This document shows positions 52,835 to 62,666 of a DNA stretch of 64,000 bases, piece after piece. The notes beneath the pieces are model-generated. The model ran no database searches. It worked only from the letters and a program-made list of their open reading frames with translations, and was not told where the DNA came from. The position numbers were made by a program, and so were the translations under genes. Source of the DNA: a virus; IMG/VR virus record IMGVR_UViG_3300008735_000002, positions 55,016 through 119,015 of that record, one strand, 5' to 3'. The number at the start of each line of letters is the position of its first letter. Within the stretch, counting starts at the first letter, position 1.

Positions 52835-53545
52835 TCACTTCTCTATCGTGACGGTCATTTCTGACACCACGCCTGATTGTATACCGACAACCCTAAGGGT
52901 GCTGGATATCTGAGACTTGTTGTCTGCGTCACCGTAATATGTGAATACGCTGTCTGATATCGATCGCGTCTTGATGTTCAATGTTAACTTCGAACCACCA
53001 ATTGCTGTTGTGGTACTATCCCGTGTAATAATATAGGTCGCGATATCATTCGAGTCAATGGAATCTGGAGTATTATCCGTTCCCACCAGCTCAAGGAATC
53101 TATATGGGAGTTTTACCAAGAACGTTTGATCTCTTAATTCGGGATCAACAGTGTTTTCATCAGTTAGCGTTTGTGTGAATGTAATAGACCTTGAAGAAGT
53201 AGAGCCAGTCCTCTTAAACGCCAGAGTATTCCCAGTCACACCGTCTCCTGACAACGTAACCGATGGTAGCTTAATAAGGGTTGGGTTGGAAAGACTTATC
53301 AGCTTATTTTTTAATGCAAAATTTTGATTTGTTTGAGCCTCAAAAACCGGAGTATTTTTCTCTATCTTCTCTTTGCCCACTGTTCTACCGAATTTTTGGA
53401 TAGTTGAATAATCTACTTCATCATCTCCGAATGCAAATTTAACAATCGAAAAACTACCATCATTTCGGGCCAACAATTCCCTGCCATAGTCCGTGAGCAC
53501 GGCATCCACTATAATATTGTTAGTGCTGTTATCTAAAAAGCCCAT
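52835..53545 (-). CDS. Baseplate-type structural protein with LTDYGRELLA motif
   Basis: 236 residues. The N-terminus (VLTDYGRELLARNDGSFSIV and then KFAFGDDEVDY) is a recurrent motif of tail/baseplate proteins in large phages. The rest is beta-rich with a TVTIEK ending. The gene at 61717-62655 has a divergent copy of the same N-terminal motif, so the two are probably related subunits. GGAGG lies before its ATG. Confidence 0.64.
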   Translation of the reverse strand: MGFLDNSTNNIIVDAVLTDYGRELLARNDGSFSIVKFAFGDDEVDYSTIQKFGRTVGKEKIEKNTPVFEAQTNQNFALKNKLISLSNPTLIKLPSVTLSGDGVTGNTLAFKRTGSTSSRSITFTQTLTDENTVDPELRDQTFLVKLPYRFLELVGTDNTPDSIDSNDIATYIITRDSTTTAIGGSKLTLNIKTRSISDSVFTYYGDADNKSQISSTLRVVGIQSGVVSEMTVTIEK

Positions 53546-53571
53546 GTACTTCCTCCATTACTCAGGGTTTA

Positions 53572-53577
53572 ATTATA
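53572..53577 (-). promoter_or_regulatory. Isolated perfect -10 box upstream of 236-residue gene
   Basis: Minus-strand TATAAT in the 56-base gap before the gene at 52835-53545. The only -35-like sequence (TTTACT) is at 15 bases, one or two short of ideal. It is a candidate only. Confidence 0.35.
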
Positions 53578-53601
53578 TCTCTCTAAAAACGTAGTAAACA
53601 T

Positions 53602-55395
53602 TCACTCACTTATATCTTGCTCTAGGGTAGTCTTTTTCTCCGAAACACTGTCCTGCAGAATCGAATCATCGATGACGACCTCTAGCTTCTGATCGAGCAA
53701 TCTGTCAGTATTGATAAACTGAAAAACGTATTTAGACAAAGGATCTATCGTAGTTGTACAAAAAGCTGGTATTACTTCTCTTCCATTTTTAAGTAGTGTA
53801 TATGCTTCTGGATTAAAGTAAATGTTAACTGCTTTGTGTGCGCTATCTTTCATGGTGTCAACAAAGAAGTTTTCTTTTAAGTGCCAATTAGGGTACTGCT
53901 TTGGGGCACCGCTATATGAGATAAACTCTTTCTTTATTTTATTCTTGGAAGTATCAAAGCTAATCTGAATCTGAGCAGAATAGTGTGAACTTATTTGTCT
54001 TGCATCAACTGCCACTACAGAATAAATATACGTCTTTGTCTTATCAAATTCTGTATCAACAAAATAAGTTGGGAATGATTTTATCGACCTGTTTAAGCTG
54101 GGGTCTATATATTCTTTGGGCTCGGTTCGAACTACTGAATCATCAAAATCAAAATTAACAATAAGCTCAAAGGGATCCTTGATGGTTTTCCTTCGAAAGA
54201 CCTGAATATACTTCACGTCACGTTGTGGGTTAACAGGTGGGGCCCAAGTGAGCACTAGATTCTCTTTATCATATTCGAAATAAAAATTAATGTCGCCAGG
54301 TGGTTCTGGTCTACGGTCTTCTTTTATAGTAATGGATACGGCGGGGGATGGCTTTGACGCCAGCAAAAAAGACTTTATGAATATTTCTCCCTCTGTGCTT
54401 GTCGCAGGCACCCTGAATTTCGCTATCGTTCTTCCTACATATTCGTATGTTTGTCCATAAGCTACCTGGCTGTCATAAACTGTTCTTACTTCTTGACCCA
54501 TGGCGATGATCGGAGGCATCGGATAACGTACGCCCTTATATATCCGCCTCTTTTCTATTATGAAGCCCACAACGTCAGCCTGGGATACGAAATCCTCTGT
54601 TTCAGATTCTTCAATGCTGACGTACGGTATATCAAATAAATACTCATCATTACTTAGCAGGTGAGACGTATCTTTCGGTTTTCTGCTGCCCCATAACAGG
54701 AAATCAGCTATCGCTTGAGATTTTCCAAGTGATGTACCACGCTCTACGACTGTTCGCTTCATGAGAGGAGCGTAAAAGGAATTCAACTGCATCAGTGTGA
54801 ACTGCTTTGCTTCTTCTTCAAAAAAACCACCATTAGTTGTGGAAACGTCTGTCTCATCTTTTAATGACGGCGGTAACATGCTTTCCAATAAATTCGAATC
54901 TATATCGCTAGTTTCAGCAATCAGTGACAGTAATTCAAGTGGTGTTGCTTCATCAAGACCCATAGAATTTAAGCGAGCCCTTAACATGTTTTCAATGTCA
55001 CGTGGTAAGCACTCGTTCGCTACGCAAATCGACTCATATCCCATCCCGGATGCGTCATCTTCAGAGAAGATCTTTCCGTTGCTTAACGCCCACTCTATCT
55101 CACCTTTGGTAGAAGATACCGCGGAAGACTTTGTGGCCAGCATACTTTTCTTTGTGTCTTTTAGACCGAAGGTCAAAGTAGCAAATCTCGGTATTCGAGC
55201 GTTTAAATTTGTTGTATCAACTGTTCCCTTTCTTAAAAATCGAGAAGATAAGTTTCCGTTAAGCGCGTCGTTGCCAGACTCGTCGATTGTTTCATCACTA
55301 ACAAAAAAATTATATGTGAAGCTTGCTTTCACTTTTTCCATCTCAGGAACATCAAAAACGGGAAGAGGACGGCTAGCAATAGACTCTACACTCAT
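53602..55395 (-). CDS. Virion protein with Fn3-like domain
   Basis: 597 residues. The N-terminal half is helical and polar without a match. Residues about 350-470 read as a fibronectin type III module: PEPPGDINFYFEYDKENLVL with TWAPPVN, KYIQVFRRKT, and YIYSVVAVDARQISSHYS. Fn3 modules are common on phage tail surfaces. The start overlaps the upstream gene (ATGA). It is likely part of the baseplate or fibre complex together with its large neighbours, one of which also carries an IRVFRR-type Fn3-like strand. Confidence 0.6.
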   Translation of the reverse strand: MSVESIASRPLPVFDVPEMEKVKASFTYNFFVSDETIDESGNDALNGNLSSRFLRKGTVDTTNLNARIPRFATLTFGLKDTKKSMLATKSSAVSSTKGEIEWALSNGKIFSEDDASGMGYESICVANECLPRDIENMLRARLNSMGLDEATPLELLSLIAETSDIDSNLLESMLPPSLKDETDVSTTNGGFFEEEAKQFTLMQLNSFYAPLMKRTVVERGTSLGKSQAIADFLLWGSRKPKDTSHLLSNDEYLFDIPYVSIEESETEDFVSQADVVGFIIEKRRIYKGVRYPMPPIIAMGQEVRTVYDSQVAYGQTYEYVGRTIAKFRVPATSTEGEIFIKSFLLASKPSPAVSITIKEDRRPEPPGDINFYFEYDKENLVLTWAPPVNPQRDVKYIQVFRRKTIKDPFELIVNFDFDDSVVRTEPKEYIDPSLNRSIKSFPTYFVDTEFDKTKTYIYSVVAVDARQISSHYSAQIQISFDTSKNKIKKEFISYSGAPKQYPNWHLKENFFVDTMKDSAHKAVNIYFNPEAYTLLKNGREVIPAFCTTTIDPLSKYVFQFINTDRLLDQKLEVVIDDSILQDSVSEKKTTLEQDISE

Positions 55396-58300
55396 GATTC
55401 GTCTCCCTCTAAGTCTGGAATTGTAACGTACACTCTAAAATTAGAAAGCTCAACTCCTTGAGAAGTCTCCAAACCGATCCCCACCTCTTCTTCAGCTTCC
55501 GTTAATTTTGCGACGCGTGCATCAATCTCTGCTGCTTCTTCATCATCGCTGCTTGTGTCAACTTCAAAATCAGTTGGGTCAAAAGGTATACACACAATTC
55601 GCTCAAACTCGGTACCATATTTCAACGACGATTTCTTTGCCGCTGCATTTGCTACATTACCATATGAATTTAAGTATGTAAATACTGAGTAAGCAGTTGG
55701 ATCAAGCCCCTGCAGCGATTTTAGATCCAAACTCTCTGTCCCCTCAGAATAAAAAGTGAAGCCCGCAATTTGTCTCTGTTCACTGTCAAAAGCTATATTG
55801 CTACCAGATAAAAATGAATTTTGTTCCTTATCTACGCTCGTAAGAGATGGCATGCTAATTGATCCCGTCAATAAAGCTTTCTTCTCTGCAGCTCCCGCTG
55901 GATACGCATCTTCAAAAAAGTCTAAGTCTAAAAATAAATCTGAATATAGCTTAAGCGCGAAATCATTTTTAAGATTTTCTATTTGGTCATCTGAAAAATC
56001 ATCTTCCGATAACCCTGATTCTGATTCTTCTGTAACAGAAAAATCAGAATTAATATTGTCAAAATAAACGTTAATTTCTCCCTCTGTGGAATCATCAACC
56101 CTATTTACGAATAGATTACGAGAAAATGAATAGTCTTTATCTACGTATTCCAGCTCTGGACGTGTTAAGTCTATCTTTTCTAGAGATACAACAAAATTTG
56201 CTTGAGATGTAGCCGCAGTGTCCCGGTCCACATCTTCCATATCTATTGGCTCTTCCTTAGTCATGTCAAGACAACCTGACCTGATACCTACGACCATGTA
56301 CTTAAGTTTTCCAGCCTCGCAATAATCCTGGCCTTGGAAAACATCAGACAACAAGGACATATTGGCGCATGCCAGAACCTTGTCTCTTGTTCGAATATCG
56401 TTATACGTCGCATCTGAGGAGTCATAAACTCTTACGTAATTTAAAAGCATCTTGCACATATCTGAACTCAGGGGAAGACCAGCACCTATGCGCTGAACAA
56501 GCGTTTCTTCCACATCCTCAGACTCATCGATATCAGTAAGCAGAGCATCGACAACCATCTGATATGAATCCCGGATGTTACCAAAATAGTCATCTAATGA
56601 CCCCATAAATTCTTCTTGAAACTCACTTTCCTCTTCCAGACCTGAAAAACATCTGGCTAAAGATGAAGAGTAATCTTCTATCAGAGAAGTATCAAGCTCT
56701 TGAGAGTCTAAAAATGCAGTTAGCGCTTCTTTTCTTGTTGACACACCAGCGTATTTATAGGTCAGGTAAGAACCAACAGTGAATGATGAAGCATCTGCGG
56801 TGCTGGTTTGAATGGCACGTATACCAGAGGTTTTCGATGTTGAAGTAGAAATTTTCGTGGTGGAAGTGGATGCGCTTATAGCGCTGGAAGCCTCAAAGCT
56901 GGTACTCATACCCCCTGAAACTACTGTACAATCCCCTATATAGAAGCTCGTTGCCTTAGCTATCGCGGCGATCATAGTAGCGTGTAGCCGCTGTCGAAGA
57001 ATGGATGAATAATTTGAAAACCCTGTATCACTGAATACTTGATATCCAAACAATGCATCTGCATCATCGATAAACGAAATTAACTCAGCAAAAATACAGT
57101 CGGGATCTGTACCAAGGTCTGTAAGCACATCTTTTAAGTCATCAAGCTTCACGGTTGTCTCAGATGATTCCCCGTCGCTTCCTGCTAATGAGCTGTCTGT
57201 TATCGTATTTAGCGAAGGCCTGATGCCCATCGTAGCGGAGGTGCATAATTCTTCCCAACTTTTCCCAAAGTATGTTAGCAAAGATGCGCTTGAGCCTGAT
57301 GTTTCGCCTTCAGCTAGCTCTATCTCTTGTGTAACAGTCATGGCATCTACTGATGTAGGGTTCTCAAAATCTTCTGGCGTCGGGCTGATGGATATGTCTG
57401 AAGGTTCTGATGTGAAAGATCTTCTAGTAGTGTTAGAAGATGAAGGCTTTCCAATAAGACTGCTCAATCCACTATCACCTTTGACCAGATAAGAAAGCGG
57501 AGTAGCAGAAGATGCATCTCCTGTTATTGCTGTTCCTGTCAGCATATCTTGTAAAAAAGCAAGATAAGTTATTAACCACTTATACGCCTTTTCGTCTTTC
57601 GCGGCGGCAATCAACCAACCTATTTGAATCGAATCTTTCTTAGCAGCTGAAGAAGAAGAAGACTCAGGAAGTTCCTCCAAACATCTCGAAACGATATTCC
57701 TACAGATCAATTCTAGCATCATCACTGGCGGAGAATAATCGAAATCGAAACTGTCTGTTGTTATTAAAGCGTCAACATTCTCTTTTAAAGTTGAATAGCG
57801 AGAAGCAATGTCTGTATACGGTCCATCTGTGGCTTGTGGTGTTGCTTTGGTGTACAGCTTGGCCACCTCATCAGGCGCAGAATTCGAGCTCTTGTATCCG
57901 GTCGGTGCTATTAACTCACATTTTTCAAATGGAAAGAAATATTCTGTTCCACTCCCTGACCCAGCTGGATATAGAATTCCGTTTAAATTCTCTGTGCCAA
58001 AAATATTGTCAGTAGTAATTCCAGCCGTTCTAGGAATCATTGACCTTTGCCCTGACTTCAAATTAAAATAATGCGAGAATGTGTAGACTGGATCACCCTC
58101 TAATTTTGTGCGTGAATCGTAGGTTGTCGCCGGCGGATCTGATACATCGGAGGCAGCCTTATTATAAGAGAAAAGAAATTCACGAGATATAGTCGCGATT
58201 AACCACTTTAGCGATATCTCATTATCTTCTGGCAGCGTAGAATATAGACCGCTTATTGCTGTCGACCAAGTCCGCAGTTGTTTCCTTAGGTCGTTGGGGG

Positions 58301-59177
58301 CAGGATTGAGAGTGGATGGATCAAGCATAAGAGACGTACCTGCCTCAAATTCCCTTGTTGCACACTCTAGTAACCTGGGTGTGCAGGAATTTAGCGAAAA
58401 ACAGTAGTCTCTTAGTAGGGTATAAAGTACCTCTGTATTTGACGCAGAGGAAACTGAGGTTTCTTCTATCTCAAAAGCAGAAAGTGCTTCTTCATACAGG
58501 GTTAAACTGTCAGCGTCGAGACCATCTAGAAATGTCTGTCGTTGCGAGACATTCGCTATGTGAGCTGAAAGAAAATCAAGCTCTTCAATCATTTGTTCAG
58601 AAGTATCAATCTCTAACAGGCTCTCTGTAGAAAGAGCACGAGCCGCTCTTTTTACTTTGATGATATTGCCCACTGAGGTCACATTTTTTTCCGAATCAAA
58701 AAGAGGCTTAAAGTCTATAATCGCCAAAATAACAGGGCGTAAGGCCGGGTTGATCTCTATAGAATTCGCTTCTTCTTCTGCTCGTTTCTTTTCTACTCTT
58801 TTAGAACTACGACCATCACCAGCAGAAGTTGCAGTAGCCGAACTCTTTCTTTGCCCTTTCTGGGTTTGATACTTTAGAAGTGCCGCTTTCCTAAAGTCTT
58901 GCCTTTTTTTAGATTGTCGAAGCTGTTCCATCTTCTGAAGCGAAGATCCTGTTTTTGATTTTTCTTTATTCTTGGTTGTAGAAGACCTCCCTCTCCTCCT
59001 TCTGTCTCTACGGCTCTTGACCTTCACACCAGGTGTGCTATTATCCTCAGCACTTTCAGCTACCGCATTATACACTGCCGCTTGTTCACTTAGTAAGAGT
59101 TCTGGGAGTGAAACTACCTCTTCCTTCTCTACGCTCACTAGAGCTGCTAGTTTCATATTTGATAGAAAGTCAGGCAT
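55392..59177 (-). CDS. Very large virion protein with basic N-terminus
   Basis: 1261 residues, no known family. Residues about 50-140 are extremely basic (SRRDRRRRGRSSTTKNKEKS, KKRQDFRKAALLKYQTQKGQ). The remaining 1100 are acidic, Ser-rich and largely helical, with long runs such as TSTSKTSGIRAIQTSTADAS. It shares one base with the stop of the upstream 846-residue gene and four with the start of the downstream gene. Size and position suggest a tail or baseplate scaffold. I cannot name it. Confidence 0.58.
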   Translation of the reverse strand: MPDFLSNMKLAALVSVEKEEVVSLPELLLSEQAAVYNAVAESAEDNSTPGVKVKSRRDRRRRGRSSTTKNKEKSKTGSSLQKMEQLRQSKKRQDFRKAALLKYQTQKGQRKSSATATSAGDGRSSKRVEKKRAEEEANSIEINPALRPVILAIIDFKPLFDSEKNVTSVGNIIKVKRAARALSTESLLEIDTSEQMIEELDFLSAHIANVSQRQTFLDGLDADSLTLYEEALSAFEIEETSVSSASNTEVLYTLLRDYCFSLNSCTPRLLECATREFEAGTSLMLDPSTLNPAPNDLRKQLRTWSTAISGLYSTLPEDNEISLKWLIATISREFLFSYNKAASDVSDPPATTYDSRTKLEGDPVYTFSHYFNLKSGQRSMIPRTAGITTDNIFGTENLNGILYPAGSGSGTEYFFPFEKCELIAPTGYKSSNSAPDEVAKLYTKATPQATDGPYTDIASRYSTLKENVDALITTDSFDFDYSPPVMMLELICRNIVSRCLEELPESSSSSAAKKDSIQIGWLIAAAKDEKAYKWLITYLAFLQDMLTGTAITGDASSATPLSYLVKGDSGLSSLIGKPSSSNTTRRSFTSEPSDISISPTPEDFENPTSVDAMTVTQEIELAEGETSGSSASLLTYFGKSWEELCTSATMGIRPSLNTITDSSLAGSDGESSETTVKLDDLKDVLTDLGTDPDCIFAELISFIDDADALFGYQVFSDTGFSNYSSILRQRLHATMIAAIAKATSFYIGDCTVVSGGMSTSFEASSAISASTSTTKISTSTSKTSGIRAIQTSTADASSFTVGSYLTYKYAGVSTRKEALTAFLDSQELDTSLIEDYSSSLARCFSGLEEESEFQEEFMGSLDDYFGNIRDSYQMVVDALLTDIDESEDVEETLVQRIGAGLPLSSDMCKMLLNYVRVYDSSDATYNDIRTRDKVLACANMSLLSDVFQGQDYCEAGKLKYMVVGIRSGCLDMTKEEPIDMEDVDRDTAATSQANFVVSLEKIDLTRPELEYVDKDYSFSRNLFVNRVDDSTEGEINVYFDNINSDFSVTEESESGLSEDDFSDDQIENLKNDFALKLYSDLFLDLDFFEDAYPAGAAEKKALLTGSISMPSLTSVDKEQNSFLSGSNIAFDSEQRQIAGFTFYSEGTESLDLKSLQGLDPTAYSVFTYLNSYGNVANAAAKKSSLKYGTEFERIVCIPFDPTDFEVDTSSDDEEAAEIDARVAKLTEAEEEVGIGLETSQGVELSNFRVYVTIPDLEGDES

Positions 59178-61717
59178 TATAGTTTAACTACCCTCTTTGA
59201 ACTTCGTGATTTCTGTTTGATCATCTTGTTAAAGCTCTTTGGTACCACGTTCGCAGATCGTATTTTTGAACGCAATTTGTAATTTAGTTTGATGGAGTGA
59301 ATTTCATAAAAATATGTCACTGAAAATCCGTCACCCCTAATAAAATGTCTAAATGAAAAATTCGCTGTTGCGGAATCTGGATGAACTGTCCCTAGCATCT
59401 GCTTACCACCGTTCCAACAAATGAACACCTGAAAATGATCGATGTCTGAAATTCTGCCAAAGTACGACCAAGAAACTAGCATGTTTGTACCGCGGTCTTC
59501 GGTACGAACTTGATGACCCTTTTGTTGGGGAATCGGAATGGCAACTTCGACTCGTGACTGCACTGTTGTACGCCCAGCCAAGAAAGGGTCTGTTGGCTCG
59601 ACTCTGCTCGGAGCTGTCATGTCATTCTGTCTGGCAGTTGATTGAAGCGTACCCTTCCTTAATGCTAAAGGATTTCGAAACTTTCCGACCTGTCTTTGAA
59701 ATTTTAACAAAGATGCGCTGTTCTCTTCAGACGTTTTAAGTTTGGGGAACATTGACTCAGCAGACCGAACCAAAGCAGTAACCTTGTATCCATATCGTAC
59801 CCCCAGCTCGAGAGGCTTAACATTGTTTGAGGCCTGGGTGGTGACATTATCTTCGAATGTACCAGCTTCATTAACACCAAAAGACTCTACTTCACCCGAA
59901 ACAAAATTTTCTCGCTCTACAAGAAAGTTAATTAGGTCCGCGAAATTTGAACGTTCGTCCTCTAAATCATTTTCGAACAAAGACTTCTGATCACCCGTTT
60001 GGAGACTTGCTTTTATCTCACCAAATCCAAAATCCGTAAATTCCGCTGATAGATCAAACGTTACAGCGGCAATCTGACTTTTTACACTAACAACAGGACT
60101 GGGCGTTGACAATTCAACTTTCTCATCATCGCCAGCTGATTCAGGAATCTCTATTAGCGCATCTGTACCTACTATTTCTTTGCCGTGTATAGTTGTTGCG
60201 ATAGGAACGTAACGGTAATCATGGCCGGTTTTCTGCGCTTGATCAATAAAAGTTACGCTATTATCTTCATCACCTACCACGAATTGCGTTTGATCCTGCG
60301 GAGATTTTCCAACGTACGAAAAACCAGCACTGGTGCCCGCTCTTTTTCTAGCAGCAGAATTTATAGTTAAATCGTACCTTCTGACCATTACCGAAACAGC
60401 ATCATCTGGAAAATCAGAAACCGTTATGCTAACTACTGCGCCGTTTTTCAAAATCGTACCGACAGCGCTTAACGCTGTAGTCTGGGGCAACTTTAGCTCT
60501 GGAAGCGGCAGAAGAATAGACGACGCAAAGTCTTCTGCAGGTCTCATATTCTCTCCGAAGCATAATGCTCTATACATCAACGGTCGTGGGCTGGCCACTT
60601 CATCCTTGAACCTGACCTCTTCATCGTCTGATGACAGGGGGGTGTCTAAAATCTCTAACCAGGAAGAGCCGCCATCTGAACCACCTGTCTCCGCAGGCCC
60701 AATTCTTCGAAACACCCTAATATGCTTTGCTTTTTTATCAATCTGCTTTACGCCTATAGAGACCTGGCCTGCCTTTATAAAGGAGGTCTCTAGTGTGGGT
60801 TCTATTCGTGGAGTTAAAAAATCATTAACGATTTTTGCATGTTGAATTATGGTCCCGACTGTCGATAATTTAACGCCCTTATCATCCTTCAGGGTAGCTC
60901 GAAGATAATAGGTGGATAACGAGCCAAGTGCTTTTTCTTGTATGACAACACGAAATTTAATCTCTTTCTTCTTAGTTGTTATCTTATACGTCTGTTCTGG
61001 TTTTTTCTTAATAGCTGGGGTAAAGAGCAAGCTCTGCGCTTTCTGGCCGAGAGCGCTTGGTAAACGTGTTATTGGCATTCTTGCAATTTGAGCAGGATCC
61101 TTTTTAGAAGAAATAAAGCTTTTTGACATCTTTCGCATCGGTACAACAGTACGTGGAGAGATAGAAGAAGATACCGCAAGGGTCGATTTAGCTGAGCTTA
61201 GAGGAGACATCGCGGTGATCCGCTTTGTAGAAGCCAACTTACTTGTTGAGATAGATTTGCTGCTCTTCTTAGTAATACCTGAACCGCCAAAACGAGAAGA
61301 AGTTTTCTTACCAGCGGCAGCCCTAGCTTTACTCTGCTTTTTTCTGCTCTTTATTAATTTGGCTAGCTTATTATTGACATACTTCGTTAGATCCAATTTC
61401 GTTCGCTTAACAATCTTTTCACGATTTTTCTTCTTCGCTTTGCGGATGGTTTTCTCTAGCGTCTTTGTGCTTCTAGTAAATGAACGTGCCGATCCTATCT
61501 TTTTGGGTTTTCTATCAAGCACCGGTGTAGGTTTCTTGGGTAGCACGTCAACAATGACAGTCAATCCATCATTATACAAGGCTTTTTCAACATCAACATC
61601 CATGGTGATTTCATAATAGAAGATACGGCCCCCTGCGTCACCACGCGCCGCTCGAAGCTTTGCGCAGTGGGAAGGGAAGCTCATAACGTCTTTTAACGTT
61701 GGTAGAATAAAGATCAT
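59177..61717 (-). CDS. Large virion protein, Lys-rich N-terminal third and Fn3-like modules
   Basis: 846 residues. The first 60 are ordered (FYYEITMDVDVEKALYNDGL). Residues 75-240 are strongly basic and low-complexity (IRKAKKKNREKIVKRTKLDL, then STSKLASTKRI). Beyond this come several beta domains with Fn3-like strands: HIRVFRRIGPAE, VMVRRYDLTI, DYRYVPIATTI and HFQVFICWNGGK. The C-terminus is again basic. It is translationally coupled to both neighbours. A tail-surface or baseplate role is inferred; the Lys-rich part might bind nucleic acid or cell-surface polymer. Confidence 0.58.
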   Translation of the reverse strand: MIFILPTLKDVMSFPSHCAKLRAARGDAGGRIFYYEITMDVDVEKALYNDGLTVIVDVLPKKPTPVLDRKPKKIGSARSFTRSTKTLEKTIRKAKKKNREKIVKRTKLDLTKYVNNKLAKLIKSRKKQSKARAAAGKKTSSRFGGSGITKKSSKSISTSKLASTKRITAMSPLSSAKSTLAVSSSISPRTVVPMRKMSKSFISSKKDPAQIARMPITRLPSALGQKAQSLLFTPAIKKKPEQTYKITTKKKEIKFRVVIQEKALGSLSTYYLRATLKDDKGVKLSTVGTIIQHAKIVNDFLTPRIEPTLETSFIKAGQVSIGVKQIDKKAKHIRVFRRIGPAETGGSDGGSSWLEILDTPLSSDDEEVRFKDEVASPRPLMYRALCFGENMRPAEDFASSILLPLPELKLPQTTALSAVGTILKNGAVVSITVSDFPDDAVSVMVRRYDLTINSAARKRAGTSAGFSYVGKSPQDQTQFVVGDEDNSVTFIDQAQKTGHDYRYVPIATTIHGKEIVGTDALIEIPESAGDDEKVELSTPSPVVSVKSQIAAVTFDLSAEFTDFGFGEIKASLQTGDQKSLFENDLEDERSNFADLINFLVERENFVSGEVESFGVNEAGTFEDNVTTQASNNVKPLELGVRYGYKVTALVRSAESMFPKLKTSEENSASLLKFQRQVGKFRNPLALRKGTLQSTARQNDMTAPSRVEPTDPFLAGRTTVQSRVEVAIPIPQQKGHQVRTEDRGTNMLVSWSYFGRISDIDHFQVFICWNGGKQMLGTVHPDSATANFSFRHFIRGDGFSVTYFYEIHSIKLNYKLRSKIRSANVVPKSFNKMIKQKSRSSKRVVKL

Positions 61718-62655
61718 CAGTCAAATACCACTGTAAATAGATTTAAGAACGTTGATTCGCCATCATCATCTTTAAACAACTTACCAACAAAAAACACATG
61801 CTTTCCTGGACTGTACGGATCTGCATCTTCAAATTCGCCAAAATCAATCATGCGCAATTTATTTATGCTACCACTGCAAACTTCCCATACCTGGCATACA
61901 AGATTATTATCATTGCTCGTGGCTGGGAATGTCAAGCTAATTGGGGGGCCAACGCCAGTCTCTCCGCTAGGGTCATTTGAACCAAGCTCATTCGCTAAAT
62001 CTCCGAAAGTGGTCGGCTCTGGTTGTTGTAACTTGGGGAAAACCCTTAGCTCTTTTCCAGATGTTTTATTGATCGGAGGCTTAAATTTGAAGTTTTCAAT
62101 GTGCGTTAACTTCTTATCCTGCCATAAGCTCTCAATATTAGAAAGACTAATCTGCGTTGGAACACCGGGAGAAATAGGTAGATAAGAGGTAACTAAAAAT
62201 TCACCTGTATTTTGACTTAATTCAAACCCAGAAGCATTGGAGAGAAGATCTTCTGACCGAAGAGGTCGCATCGCTGCAAACGATTCAACACAATCTGAAA
62301 TTGCTAAAGAAGCAGATGTGACTAATTCTGCACCAGATAAAGAAACACCTGCAGATCCGGATGCCATCTGTAGCTGGCCGTCAACCAAATCAAAGTCACC
62401 CGCGGGGAAAACCATACCGCCGTCTGCATCAAATTCAGGAATCACTAAATCTTGAGGCCGATTGGCGGCTTCAAAAAATATACGGTTAATGGCATCGGAA
62501 GCGACAGAAGGATCGTCTAAAGAGCTTTCATAGAACGTGCAATAGTCAGAAAATGTCGCAAACGAAAAGCGTAATTCTCCCTTTGCAATCTGCTCTCTCC
62601 CCTGCTGGGTTAAGAACGTATCCATGAACCTAGTCTTTCTGTCTAATATTCCCAT
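61717..62655 (-). CDS. Baseplate-type structural protein with LTQQGREQIA motif
   Basis: 312 residues. Its start, MGILDRKTRFMDTFLTQQGR then EQIAKGELRFSFATFSD, is a divergent copy of the N-terminus of the gene at 52835-53545, both having LDxxT, LTxxGRE and a following F-x(3,5)-F-x-D. The rest is a mixed beta protein with GKHVFFVGKLFKDDDGE near the C-terminus. Its stop overlaps the start of the 846-residue gene (TGATG). Tail-periphery role by context. Confidence 0.62.
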   Translation of the reverse strand: MGILDRKTRFMDTFLTQQGREQIAKGELRFSFATFSDYCTFYESSLDDPSVASDAINRIFFEAANRPQDLVIPEFDADGGMVFPAGDFDLVDGQLQMASGSAGVSLSGAELVTSASLAISDCVESFAAMRPLRSEDLLSNASGFELSQNTGEFLVTSYLPISPGVPTQISLSNIESLWQDKKLTHIENFKFKPPINKTSGKELRVFPKLQQPEPTTFGDLANELGSNDPSGETGVGPPISLTFPATSNDNNLVCQVWEVCSGSINKLRMIDFGEFEDADPYSPGKHVFFVGKLFKDDDGESTFLNLFTVVFD

Positions 62656-62666
62656 GGGTATAAGTA

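Noticed and set aside
56752-56759. TATAAATA on the minus strand, identical to the T4 late promoter core
   Set aside because: It lies in the middle of the 1261-residue gene with no gene start nearby, and one 8-mer match in 64 kb is expected by chance. No series of such sites precedes the late genes.
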